From contig OCMG01000003.1 of the NCBI GenBank assembly GCA_900215285.1, positions 372,001 to 436,000 of the forward strand: DNA of 64,000 nucleotides. Reading direction: 5' to 3'. The stretch comes from Ensifer adhaerens (GTDB taxonomy: Bacteria > Pseudomonadota > Alphaproteobacteria > Rhizobiales > Rhizobiaceae). The position numbers were made by a program, and so were the translations under genes. Shown in pieces: positions 33,417 through 41,756 of the stretch. The notes under the pieces were generated by a model. The model saw nothing but the letters and a program-made list of their open reading frames with translations, ran no database searches and was not told the DNA's origin. The stretch's first letter is position 1, and the number at the start of each line of letters is the position of its first letter.

Positions 33417-34112
33417 CTAGTTGACGTGTGCTTCAGGCAGCGTGGCTTGCGCCAGCGCCAGACGATAGGCATCGACGAGGTGAGCCGCATGCACATCGAT
33501 CAGACGTTCCGCTTCATCGGCATTCTTCGCCCGGCAGGCTTCCAGCATGTCCAGATGTTCCTTCATGGAACGGCCAAGGTTCTCATTCATGATCATGAAG
33601 AGATGCGTCCGAAGCGCCATCAGCGGACCGATCGTCCGCCGGTAGGATGACGCGATGGAATGATTGCCGCCGCTCAGGATGAGCGAGTTGTGAAACTCCA
33701 TGTCTCCCCTGGTGTATTGGAGAGGATCATTCTCTTCGACGGCCTTGGACATGCGCGCACAGGCCGCGCCCAGGCTGTCCAGCAGCGCTGCATGATTTCG
33801 GACAATGGCCTTTCGAATGGATGCCTTCTCCAGAATGCACCGATGCTCGTTGATCTCGTCGACACTCTTCAGGTCAGGCGTGAAGACAAAGGAGCCGCGC
33901 TTGGGGGAAACGGTGACCAGACCTTCACGCTGAAGTGCGGCCAGTGCATCGCGAACCGGCGAGCGACTGACGCCGAGCTGATCGGCGAGCCGCTGCTCGG
34001 ACAGCTTGCATCCCAAGGGCAATTCTCCGGTAATGATCGCATCGCGGATACGATCAATGGTGACCTGCATGAGGGAGAACGGCGGCTCGATCGGTTTCAA
34101 GGACTTACTCAT
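33417..34112 (-). CDS. GntR-family (FCD) transcriptional regulator
   Basis: 231 aa. N-terminal winged HTH: TIDRIRDAIITGELPLG, SEQRLADQLGVSRSPVRDAL. The FCD domain keeps the acid/metal-site motifs GDMEFHNSLI and EHLDMLEA...DVHAAHLVDAY. Its start codon is 10 bp from the double operator at 34122-34172, so it probably autoregulates and represses the divergent oxidoreductase operon. Confidence 0.87.
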   Translation of the reverse strand: MSKSLKPIEPPFSLMQVTIDRIRDAIITGELPLGCKLSEQRLADQLGVSRSPVRDALAALQREGLVTVSPKRGSFVFTPDLKSVDEINEHRCILEKASIRKAIVRNHAALLDSLGAACARMSKAVEENDPLQYTRGDMEFHNSLILSGGNHSIASSYRRTIGPLMALRTHLFMIMNENLGRSMKEHLDMLEACRAKNADEAERLIDVHAAHLVDAYRLALAQATLPEAHVN

Positions 34113-34121
34113 GGGATTAAT

Positions 34122-34172
34122 CTAACATGTTACATGGTAGTTGACAACACAATCTGGCATGTACCATGTTAG
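34122..34172. promoter_or_regulatory. Double GntR operator overlapping a sigma-70 promoter
   Basis: CTAACATGTTACATG (34122-34136) and CATGTACCATGTTAG (34158-34172) are inverted copies matching at 14 of 15 positions. Each also contains its own near-palindrome (CATGTTACATG, CATGTACCATG). Between them TTGACA (34141-34146) is a perfect -35, and a -10 of poor quality would fall inside the second copy. Bound repressor at either site would block RNA polymerase. Confidence 0.75.
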
Positions 34173-34218
34173 TTCTGAAGAGGAGCCGGGCGCGAACGAG
34201 ACCGGAAGGGAGTGTGCT

Positions 34219-35685
34219 TTGCGTCAGAACGTCAAATTCGTGGAGGCCGCGTCAGACGGCTTTTTGAGAGACTTGCGCGCCATTGTCGGCGAACAGCGGG
34301 TCCTGACGGATGCCGCTTCGATGGCCGCCTTCCTGACCGACTGGACCCGACAATTCACCGGCGAAGCGCTTGCGGTCGTCAGCCCCGTGGAAACCCGACA
34401 GGTCTCGCAGATCGTCAGGCTCTGCCGGGCAGCAGGGGTCTGCATCGTCCCGCAGGGTGGCAACACGGGTCTCGCCGGCGGCGGAATTTCGTCCGCTGCC
34501 ACGCCGTCCGTCGTCCTCTCACTGTCGAAGATGAATGCCATCCGTCACCTTGACGAGGCGGGGCGCACGATCGTGGTCGAGGCCGGTGCGATCCTCCAGG
34601 TCGTTCAGAACCATGCCGATGACCATGACCTGCTTTTTCCGTTGACCTTCGGCGCCAAGGGCAGTTGCAGCATTGGCGGCAACCTGGCGACCAATGCGGG
34701 CGGCTCCAACGTCGTGCGCTATGGAAACACGCGGGAACTGTGCCTCGGCATCGAGGCAGTTCTGCCGGACGGCTCGATCTTCAACGGGCTGAGCGGACTG
34801 CGCAAGGACAATACCGGCTATGATCTGAAGGACCTGCTGATCGGTTCGGAAGGGACGCTCGGCATCATCACAGCGACGGTGTTCAAGCTCTTCCCGAAGC
34901 CGCTGACGCGGGTCACCGCCTTCCTGTCGCTGGCCTCCGTGGACTCCGCGGTCCGGGTTCTCAACCGCATTCAGGATCATACAGGTCAGGCGGTCGAGGC
35001 TTTCGAATATGTCCCGGCGCCCGTGCTTGCCGCCATTGAAAAGGCCTTTCCAGACCTGAAGTCGCCGCTTGCGGGACCTGTCGAAACCGGCTTCCTGCTG
35101 GAGGTGGGATCGTCGCGCGCGGTGGACGCACGGTTGGATGAGAGTGGTTCCACGCAACTCTCCACCGAGACGTTGGCCGTGCTTGAGGACATGATGGAGG
35201 CAGGCGATGTCCTCGACGCCGTGGTCGCAACCTCCGAACAGCAGCGCGCCACGTTCTGGCGTATGCGCGAATCTGTCCTCGAGTCGATCCTGAAATACGG
35301 CGCCTCCTACCATTTTGATATTTCCCTGCCGCTGGCGAACATCTCTCGCTTTCTGCGCGACATGGATGCCACCGCCCACGAACTCGGCTTCGAAACGCTG
35401 ACCATCGGGCATTTCGGCGACGGCAATCTGCACTATGCGCTGGCCTGCGCCGACCGCGAGCGTTGGCTCACCCTTCCGCTCGAACAGGCAAAGGACAGAG
35501 CCTTCGCATTGCTGAAGTCGCTGCACGGCTCGTTCAGTGCCGAGCACGGGATCGGGCAAAGCAAGCTCGATGTCATGCTGAAGCTCAAGGAGCCAGCGCA
35601 GCTTGCCGCCATGCGGGCTATCAAGCGGGCGCTTGACCCCGATGGCATCATGAACCCCGGCAGGCTTGTGCCCGACAGCGCCTGA
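34219..35685 (+). CDS. FAD-linked 2-hydroxyacid dehydrogenase (D-2-hydroxyglutarate/D-lactate type)
   Basis: 488 aa if started at the TTG at 34219, which has AAGGGAG upstream and lies downstream of the predicted promoter; the frame is open to 34141 but those codons lie in the operator. PCMH-type FAD-binding domain: VPQGGNTGLAGGGIS, then GSCSIGGNLATNAGGSNVVRYGN and GSEGTLGIITA. The C-terminal cap has GHFGDGNLHYAL and SAEHGIGQSK (metal/substrate residues). Oxidises a D-2-hydroxyacid to the 2-oxoacid, passing electrons to a flavoprotein or quinone. The neighbouring TPP enzyme could use the 2-oxoacid. Confidence 0.85.
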   Translation: MRQNVKFVEAASDGFLRDLRAIVGEQRVLTDAASMAAFLTDWTRQFTGEALAVVSPVETRQVSQIVRLCRAAGVCIVPQGGNTGLAGGGISSAATPSVVLSLSKMNAIRHLDEAGRTIVVEAGAILQVVQNHADDHDLLFPLTFGAKGSCSIGGNLATNAGGSNVVRYGNTRELCLGIEAVLPDGSIFNGLSGLRKDNTGYDLKDLLIGSEGTLGIITATVFKLFPKPLTRVTAFLSLASVDSAVRVLNRIQDHTGQAVEAFEYVPAPVLAAIEKAFPDLKSPLAGPVETGFLLEVGSSRAVDARLDESGSTQLSTETLAVLEDMMEAGDVLDAVVATSEQQRATFWRMRESVLESILKYGASYHFDISLPLANISRFLRDMDATAHELGFETLTIGHFGDGNLHYALACADRERWLTLPLEQAKDRAFALLKSLHGSFSAEHGIGQSKLDVMLKLKEPAQLAAMRAIKRALDPDGIMNPGRLVPDSA

Positions 35686-35749
35686 CCCGGCATCGCACGA
35701 CCCAAACACGACACTTCAGCTTCCGAGAATGGCAAGACAGGATATTCCG

Positions 35750-37375
35750 ATGACCCGCATGACCACCGGCGAAATAATGGCGAAATCTCTGATCGCCCAT
35801 GGCGTGGATACCGTTTTCGGCATTCCGGGCGCCCATATGTATGATTTCAACGATGCGCTGGCGCGGGAGGCGGAGAGCATCCGCTTCATCCATACGCGCC
35901 ACGAGCAGGGCGCCGGCTACATGGCCTATGGCTATGCGAAGTCGACCGGCCGGGCGAGCGCCTATACGGTGGTGCCGGGACCGGGGCTTCTCAATTCCGG
36001 AGCGGCCCTCTGCACCGCCTATGGCGCCAATGCCCCCGTCATGTGCCTGACCGGCAACATCATGTCGCATCTCATCGGCCAGGGCAGAGGGCAATTGCAC
36101 GAATTGCCCGACCACCTCGGCACGCTGAAGGGCCTGACCAAATGGGCCACGCGGATCAATCATCCGACGGAAGCCGGCGCGGTCATGGCCGAGGGTTTCA
36201 AGGAGATGCTGTCCGGTCGTCAGCGGCCCGTCGGCATTGAGGCGCCTTGGGATGTCTTCGGCATGGCCGCCGATGTCGACATGCCGCAAGTCGCTTCGCC
36301 GACCCCCGTGCCGCGCCCCGATCCGGAAGTGGTCGCAAAAGCCGCGGCGCTCATCCGTTCGGCAAAGAACCCGCTGATCATGCTCGGCTCGGGAGCCATC
36401 GGCGCGGAGGCCGAGTTGGCCGAGCTCGCCCGGCTGCTGCAGGCCCCCGTGACCGCGCACCGCTCCGGCAAGGGCATCCTGCCCGACGACGATCCGCTTG
36501 CCCTGATGCCGCCCGCCGCATGGCAGTACTGGCAGAATTGCGACTTGCTGATCGGCATCGGGTCCCGGCTCGAACTGCAATATTTCCGCTGGCGCTGGAT
36601 GCCCAAGGGCCTGAAAGTGATCCGCATCGATATCGATCCGACCGAGATGGTGCGGCTGAAGCCCGATCTCGGCCTGGTCACGGGGTCGGCAGCCGGCATT
36701 CGCGCTCTTCTGGCAGAACTTGAAGGGCTGCCCGCGCGCCCCTCGCGCGAGACCGAACTCGCCGATCTCAAGACCAAGGCGGCAGAGGCACTGACCAGCG
36801 TTCAGCCGCAGGAGGGTTATCTTCGCGTGATCCGAGACGTGCTCCCGCGCGATGGGTTCTTCGTCGAGGAAGTCTCGCAGGTCGGATTTACCGCGCGCAT
36901 GTGCTTCCCCGTCTACGCCCCCCGGCAATATGTCACCTGCGGTTATCAGGACAATCTCGGCTTCGGCTTCAACACCGCGCTGGGCGTCAAGGTGGCCAAT
37001 CCCGACAAGGCCGTCGTGTCTGTCTCTGGCGACGGCGGCTTCATGTTCGGCGTTCAGGAACTGGCAACGGCCAGGCAGTTCGGGATCGCCGTGGTCGCCA
37101 TCGTCTTCAACAACTCGGCCTATGGCAATGTGCGGCGGGATCAGCAGACGGTATATGGCAACCGCCTGCTCGGGGCCGATCTGGAAAATCCGGACTTCGT
37201 GGCGCTCGCCAAGTCCTTCGGCGTGATGGCGATGAAAGCCTCAGATCCCGAAGACCTGCGCGGCAAGCTTTCGGAGGCCCTGCAGGCGAACGAACCGGTG
37301 GTGATCGAGGTGACCGTCCCGCGCGGTTCCGACAGTTCGCCGTGGCCATTCGTTCACCCGGCGCCACTGAGCTAG
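35750..37375 (+). CDS. Thiamine-diphosphate enzyme (acetolactate synthase / benzoylformate decarboxylase-like)
   Basis: 541 aa from ATG at 35750 (AGGA upstream; an alternative ATG lies at 35729). N-terminal GIPGAHMYDFNDAL, catalytic Glu in THRHEQGAGYMAYGYA-like segment (RHEQGA), and C-terminal TPP motif SGDGGFMFGVQEL...NNSAYG. Length and layout match the acetolactate synthase/glyoxylate carboligase/decarboxylase family; the FAD-site loop is not decisive. Sixty-odd bases after the 2-hydroxyacid dehydrogenase gene and presumably under the same GntR control, it may decarboxylate or carboligate the resulting 2-oxoacid. Confidence 0.85.
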   Translation: MTRMTTGEIMAKSLIAHGVDTVFGIPGAHMYDFNDALAREAESIRFIHTRHEQGAGYMAYGYAKSTGRASAYTVVPGPGLLNSGAALCTAYGANAPVMCLTGNIMSHLIGQGRGQLHELPDHLGTLKGLTKWATRINHPTEAGAVMAEGFKEMLSGRQRPVGIEAPWDVFGMAADVDMPQVASPTPVPRPDPEVVAKAAALIRSAKNPLIMLGSGAIGAEAELAELARLLQAPVTAHRSGKGILPDDDPLALMPPAAWQYWQNCDLLIGIGSRLELQYFRWRWMPKGLKVIRIDIDPTEMVRLKPDLGLVTGSAAGIRALLAELEGLPARPSRETELADLKTKAAEALTSVQPQEGYLRVIRDVLPRDGFFVEEVSQVGFTARMCFPVYAPRQYVTCGYQDNLGFGFNTALGVKVANPDKAVVSVSGDGGFMFGVQELATARQFGIAVVAIVFNNSAYGNVRRDQQTVYGNRLLGADLENPDFVALAKSFGVMAMKASDPEDLRGKLSEALQANEPVVIEVTVPRGSDSSPWPFVHPAPLS

Positions 37376-37425
37376 AGCAATTCCAGCGAAACTGGAAACC
37401 GGTTTCGCGTCCGGAATTGCGCAAA
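37374..37425. repeat. Rhizobial intergenic palindromic (REP-like) element
   Basis: GCAATTCC (37377-37384) pairs with GGAATTGC (37413-37420) around an inner palindrome AAACCGGTTT (37396-37405), followed by CAAAACAAAGAGAT. I recognise this 'GAGCAATTCC...CCGGAATTGCG' pattern as a short palindrome repeated in many Rhizobiales genomes. It touches the TPP gene stop codon. Confidence 0.7.
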
Positions 37426-37469
37426 ACAAAGAGATGGATCGTTTCTAACGCACCCGAACAGAATGCTGG

Positions 37470-37500
37470 AACCGGCGGTGGGAAAATCCTGCCGCCGGTT
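37470..37500 (+). terminator. Hairpin downstream of the TPP-enzyme gene
   Basis: AACCGGCGG (37470-37478) pairs with CCGCCGGTT (37492-37500), followed by CAGTCTTTCC. Moderate terminator candidate for the GntR-controlled operon. Confidence 0.45.
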
Positions 37501-37888
37501 CAGTCTTTCCGACAGATTGCACGCGCGGGTGAAATCCGATGCGCCATCCCGCGCCAGATGCGAATGTCACTGGGATAGCCGCCCGTGGTTCTGCCTGTCA
37601 GCCTGCCGCGCAGAAAGCGCCTCAAGGGTGACGAAGGGAGCGTCATGCGGGCTCTCGTCACGCGGTCGCCATCCTGCGAAATCCCCGAAAACAGCAGAAT
37701 TCACGATGCCGAAGGGGCAAATGGTCGGAAACACTAACGCCATGAAATCGATGACACAGGCGGCATGAAATGAAAGCTATAATGGCTTTCATTTTCATTT
37801 ATCCGATTCAGACCGCCGGGCTCACCTCTCGGGTCGCGCGCGTGACGCCCGCACCCATTGTCCGGCCAAGGGGTTCGAGAGCTTGACC
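37501..37888. other. Intergenic region with convergent terminator hairpin
   Basis: No gene recognised. AATGAAAGC (37769-37777) and GCTTTCATT (37785-37793) form a perfect 9-bp stem followed by TTCATTT rightward, and preceded by CAT-rich sequence leftward. It lies between convergent genes and could end transcription from both sides, including the TadG-like gene on the minus strand. Confidence 0.5.
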
Positions 37889-39247
37889 CTAATGCGTCAG
37901 GATCGTGGAGTCCTTGAAGGCTTCCGGCGGCGGCGGCACGGGTGCCGCATCGTAATTGGCATTGAGCACAAGGTTGACGCCGGCGTTGACGGCCACCTGC
38001 CGCGCCACGATCAGCGTCCAAGCCGACTGCAGAGAGATGTTGATCGGCGGGAGAGGACAAGGCACAAGACCGACATGGACCAAGACGCCAGCCAGCAGCG
38101 GATGGTGGTTCAGCGCCTGCACCTTGCAGTCGAAATTGAGGATACCGTCGGTCGGCTGCTGACCAACAACCAGTTTGCCGCGCGACAGGTAAATCGTCCC
38201 GAGCAACTGGGGCGCAATTCTGCTACCGATTTGGTGTAGTCGGCCAAGCGGCGCATCCCTGTCTTCGAAAAACAGGATACCCGCCATGGGACCCGCAACC
38301 GGCGCGCTCAGGTCAAGCGAGGACGTATAGTCGAAATAGAGCACTGAATCGGTGCCGGTCAGATAGACCGAGGCGTCAACCATGTTCAACGAGGCGCCAT
38401 CGGTCAGTACCAGAGGGCCGTCCTTCATGATGTAGGTGCCGTGCATCATGCGGATTCGGGTCGGCTGCTGGACAATCAACCCGCCGCAATAGACGCCGGG
38501 ACGAAGTGTCTGCAAACCCAGATCCACCTTAAAATTCGTGAAGTCGCATTTTGTCTCGGTGGGCGCCAGGCGCGCACCCAGCGGGTCTGCAGCCTCGGGG
38601 CAATCCGTCGCCGGCTTGGGCGAAAAGGCGCTTTCGGAGCCCACATACCCGCCACCGGTGCAGATCACCTTCGATGAGATCGTCGCAAGCCCAGCCGCGA
38701 CAAGGCCGTCGCTGGCCTTGGAATTGGAGTGCGTGTTGCACTTGGGAGCCGTGACGCGGCCATTGTCGACACCCAGATTCGTCGAGCCGTCGCCAAGCGC
38801 AAGCAGGCAGATCACACTCGTGCTGCCGGCGCGCGCCACGGCCCTGGAATTCAGGTCGATGCCTTCGTTGCCGCTGATCCTGATGAAGCGAAGCTTTACT
38901 CTCGCCTCAATGCGCACCGCGACCGACCTGTCGGATTCGTTGACCGTGACAGTCGGATGGCCATCGATATCGGCCGTCTTCAACGCAGAATCGGCAAAGG
39001 CCAGCGCCACTTGCTTCACAACGTTGGTATCGCTGTTGCTCAGGCGGTATTGGGATGCGCCGGCCAGGGCAGCACTGTCAGCGACGTTCTGCATGTTGGA
39101 GCGAACCCGCATGATGTTCGCAATATCGAGCGTGCCGCCGGTGGCCAGCATGAGACCGCCGAACAGCAAGCAAAACATGAGCGGCATACTCGCCTGTCTT
39201 GCGCGCATGAAACGCTTCAAATGTGGGATGGGCCCTTTGAAGAACAA
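37889..39247 (-). CDS. TadE/TadG-like membrane-anchored protein
   Basis: 452 aa (TTG start with AGAGG upstream; an ATG at 39208 is an alternative). A single N-terminal helix (MPLMFCLLFGGLMLATGGTLDIANI) is followed by NMQNVADSAALAGA, the signature of the TadG/putative Flp-pilus-assembly (PF13400) domain. The rest is a large extracytoplasmic, Gly/Ser/Leu-rich domain with eight or more cysteines (KCNTHS, VICTGGG, DCPEA, KCDFTN, YCGG, FDCK, VPCPL) that probably form disulfides. No other tad/cpa gene is nearby, so a pilus role is uncertain. Confidence 0.72.
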   Translation of the reverse strand: MFFKGPIPHLKRFMRARQASMPLMFCLLFGGLMLATGGTLDIANIMRVRSNMQNVADSAALAGASQYRLSNSDTNVVKQVALAFADSALKTADIDGHPTVTVNESDRSVAVRIEARVKLRFIRISGNEGIDLNSRAVARAGSTSVICLLALGDGSTNLGVDNGRVTAPKCNTHSNSKASDGLVAAGLATISSKVICTGGGYVGSESAFSPKPATDCPEAADPLGARLAPTETKCDFTNFKVDLGLQTLRPGVYCGGLIVQQPTRIRMMHGTYIMKDGPLVLTDGASLNMVDASVYLTGTDSVLYFDYTSSLDLSAPVAGPMAGILFFEDRDAPLGRLHQIGSRIAPQLLGTIYLSRGKLVVGQQPTDGILNFDCKVQALNHHPLLAGVLVHVGLVPCPLPPINISLQSAWTLIVARQVAVNAGVNLVLNANYDAAPVPPPPEAFKDSTILTH

Positions 39248-39588
39248 AACTTGTTTCGCCTCTGGCTAAAGAACAGTCGCTGTGACGTCATTCTGAGGTC
39301 GGCTTGACTACCTCGGAATACTTCGTTGCAGGGCACATTCACATGAAGGCGTTATCTAATTCTGAAAATTATATCGCGACTGCGAGAAATCGGCGATTTT
39401 TTGCCAAAATCATTTGTTCAAATATAACTAAATAAATCTAGTGTTGCAGGTTTTCATTTTGCTCCTTTTCCGGATGCAACTTGAAAGATTAATCTGTTTC
39501 CCAGACTTGCAGGGCTGACCTTCCTGATGGTCTGGCAAGACTTCCCGGCGCCGCCCCGCTAGGCGCAGGGCGGCAAACGAGGATGTTT
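39248..39588. promoter_or_regulatory. Intergenic region: promoter of TadG-like gene and end of mmsB
   Basis: The stretch 39350-39450 is AT-rich and probably carries the leftward promoter of the TadG-like gene. Near the right side GCCGCCC (39551 area) and GGGCGGC form a hairpin downstream of the 3-hydroxyisobutyrate dehydrogenase gene, a plausible terminator. No further gene seen. Confidence 0.45.
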
Positions 39589-40464
39589 TCAGGTGCTCCG
39601 GCTCCGCTTCTCGAAGCGAGGCAGCATTGCGGAGAAATCCTTACCGCGGCCGTCTTCCTGCTCGACAAAAGCGGCGTAGAGCTCTGCCGCCCGCGCACCC
39701 ATCGGCGTGTCGGCATCGACACTCTGGGCGGCCTCCTGGGACAGCCGCAGGTCCTTGAGCATGAGTTCCGCGGCGAAACCCGGCTTGTAATCATTGTCTG
39801 ACGGCGATTTCGGCCCGACACCGGGCGCCGGGCAATAGGCGTTCATCGACCACGAATAGCCGGACGAGGTGGAAACCACATCGAACATCTTGGCCCGATC
39901 CAGGCCCAGCTTGTCGGCCAGCGCGAAGGCCTCGCAGGTCGCGATCATGGTCGCGCCGAGGATCATGTTGTTGCAGATCTTGGCTGCCTGCCCTGCCCCT
40001 GCCGCGCCGCAATGAACCGCCTTCTGGCCCATGATATCGAGCAGCGGCTTGACGACGGCAAAGGCGGCATCGGGACCGCCGGCCATGAAGGTCAGCGTTC
40101 CTGCTGCGGCACCCGTAATGCCGCCCGAAACAGGAGCATCCACGGCCATCAGCCCGGCGGCCTCCGCCTCCGCTGCCACGGCGCGGGCGCTGGCGACATC
40201 GACGGTGGAGCAATCGAGAAAGACCGCTCCCGCGCGCATGGCGGGGATGATTTCAGCAGCCACCGCCCGCAGGATCGCGCCATTGGGAAGCATGGTGATG
40301 ACGACATCGACACCCCTGGCGGCCTCAGCAGCCGTTGCCGCCTTCGTCACGCCATCCGGCACCGGCGCGGCCAGGTCAAAGCCCACGACCTCGTGGACGG
40401 CCTTGGCCAGATTATGCGCCATCGGCGCACCCATGTTTCCGAGGCCTATAAAGCCGATCTTCAT
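39589..40464 (-). CDS. mmsB: 3-hydroxyisobutyrate dehydrogenase
   Basis: 291 aa. GFIGLGNMGAPMAHNL is the dinucleotide-binding/family motif, FLDCSTVDVASARAVA and DAPVSGGITGAAAGTLTFM the substrate loop, and GAGQAAKICNNMILG holds the catalytic Lys. This is the 3-hydroxyisobutyrate dehydrogenase pattern of valine catabolism. It follows the 3-hydroxyisobutyryl-CoA hydrolase-like gene by 15 bp, so the two consecutive steps are co-transcribed. Confidence 0.88.
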   Translation of the reverse strand: MKIGFIGLGNMGAPMAHNLAKAVHEVVGFDLAAPVPDGVTKAATAAEAARGVDVVITMLPNGAILRAVAAEIIPAMRAGAVFLDCSTVDVASARAVAAEAEAAGLMAVDAPVSGGITGAAAGTLTFMAGGPDAAFAVVKPLLDIMGQKAVHCGAAGAGQAAKICNNMILGATMIATCEAFALADKLGLDRAKMFDVVSTSSGYSWSMNAYCPAPGVGPKSPSDNDYKPGFAAELMLKDLRLSQEAAQSVDADTPMGARAAELYAAFVEQEDGRGKDFSAMLPRFEKRSRST

Positions 40465-40479
40465 GATGTTTCCTCCCGA

Positions 40480-41508
40480 TTAGCTCAAGTCGTTTTCGCC
40501 AAGGCCCGAAAGCATCATGGCAATATAATCGCCCGGCGCAGCGTCTGCAGCCGGATGTTTCCAGTGCGGCGTCCGATCCTTGTCGATCAACTGCGCGCGA
40601 ATGCCCTCGACGAAGTCGCCGAACTCGTGGGAGCGCCAGGTGAAGCGATATTCCAGCGCCACCGCCTCCCGTACAGACGAAAAGCCGCGTGCCCGGCGCA
40701 CGATCTCCAGGGTCGCCGCAAGGGAGATGGGCGAGCCGCGACGGATGGCAACAAGCGCCCTTAGTGCCGCCTCCCCCTCTTCCCGCTCCAGGCGCTGCAG
40801 GATCCCCGTCAACGTATCCGCGGAAAAGACGCGCTCCAGCATCGGCATAAGGCCGGGCAGAGTGCCGCCTTGCGCTGCCCGCGTCGCCTTTTCGGCCAGT
40901 GCCGCATCGCCGGTTTCGGCCAGCTTGGCTTTCAGTGCCGGCCATTCCGGCTCCGGCACGTAGAGATTGGCAAAGCCCGAATAGATGGCGTCGGCGGCTC
41001 CGAGCCGCTCGCCGGTCAGGCCGAGATATTCACCCGCCCGCCCGGGGGCCCGCGCCAGGATCAGCGATCCCCCGACATCCGGAATAAGCCCGATGCCACA
41101 TTCGGGCATCGCGACCTTCGTCGTGTCGCCGACAATCCGATGGCTGCCATGACAGCCGAGGCCGACGCCGCCGCCCATGACAAATCCCTGCATGAACGAA
41201 ATGATCGGCTTTCGATACTCGGCAATCTTGACGTTCAGCCGATATTCCTCGCGCCAGAAGTCACGCGCCGGCTGGAGCTCGCCTGCCCGGGCCTGGTGAT
41301 AGATGCTGGCAATGTCTCCGCCTGCACAGAAGGCTTTTTCCCCTTCGGCCTCCATGATGACCAGCGCCACGCGCGCATCATCGCGCCAGGCGTCGAAGGC
41401 GGCCTCGATCGCAAGGCTCATCGGATGGGAGAGCGCATTCAGCGCCTGGGGACGGGCAAGCGTAACGATCCCCGCCCTCCCCTCGATCCTCGTCTTCACA
41501 TCGGCCAT
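40480..41508 (-). CDS. 3-hydroxyisobutyryl-CoA hydrolase (enoyl-CoA hydratase family)
   Basis: 342 aa, longer than the ~260 aa of ordinary crotonases and typical for HIBCH. Crotonase oxyanion motifs AFCAGGDIASIYHQ and MQGFVMGGGVGLGCHGSHRIV, followed by ECGIGLIPDVGGSLIL, fit HIBCH. Hydrolyses 3-hydroxyisobutyryl-CoA in valine degradation, feeding the dehydrogenase encoded next. Confidence 0.83.
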   Translation of the reverse strand: MADVKTRIEGRAGIVTLARPQALNALSHPMSLAIEAAFDAWRDDARVALVIMEAEGEKAFCAGGDIASIYHQARAGELQPARDFWREEYRLNVKIAEYRKPIISFMQGFVMGGGVGLGCHGSHRIVGDTTKVAMPECGIGLIPDVGGSLILARAPGRAGEYLGLTGERLGAADAIYSGFANLYVPEPEWPALKAKLAETGDAALAEKATRAAQGGTLPGLMPMLERVFSADTLTGILQRLEREEGEAALRALVAIRRGSPISLAATLEIVRRARGFSSVREAVALEYRFTWRSHEFGDFVEGIRAQLIDKDRTPHWKHPAADAAPGDYIAMMLSGLGENDLS

Positions 41509-41756
41509 AAGCGCATCATCCTCCTGTCAACGGCTTTGAAGCCGTCAACGAATTCCTTGTTTTTGCGAGGCAAAACCAGCGGTCAGAACGTATCCGGACC
41601 GCTGCACTGACGGGTCTCCTCCCTCGGCGCTGGCGACTATAGGGGCAGGCAAGCGCCGCTCGCAAGCCGTCTTTTGGATAATAAGCCCTGCTTAGGGCTT
41701 GCCATTAGCAGTAGTCTCGCGGCACAGTCTGCGCCAAAAGCAATGAGGAAGCACAC
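41509..41756. promoter_or_regulatory. Divergent intergenic region
   Basis: About 250 bp between the leftward valine genes and the rightward metallo-hydrolase gene. It contains an inverted repeat ACGGCTT-TG-AAGCCGT (41528-41543) close to the hydrolase start, a possible operator. No clear -35/-10 pair identified. Confidence 0.4.

Noticed and set aside
37463..37768. Small open frame after the TPP enzyme
   Set aside because: Low-complexity Arg/Ser/Ala composition, no ribosome site and a run of terminator hairpins through it.
41524..41545. A third parS site before the metallo-hydrolase gene
   Set aside because: It has GTCAAC at both ends but as direct copies around an ACGGCTT hairpin, and lacks the GTT...GC...AAC symmetry.
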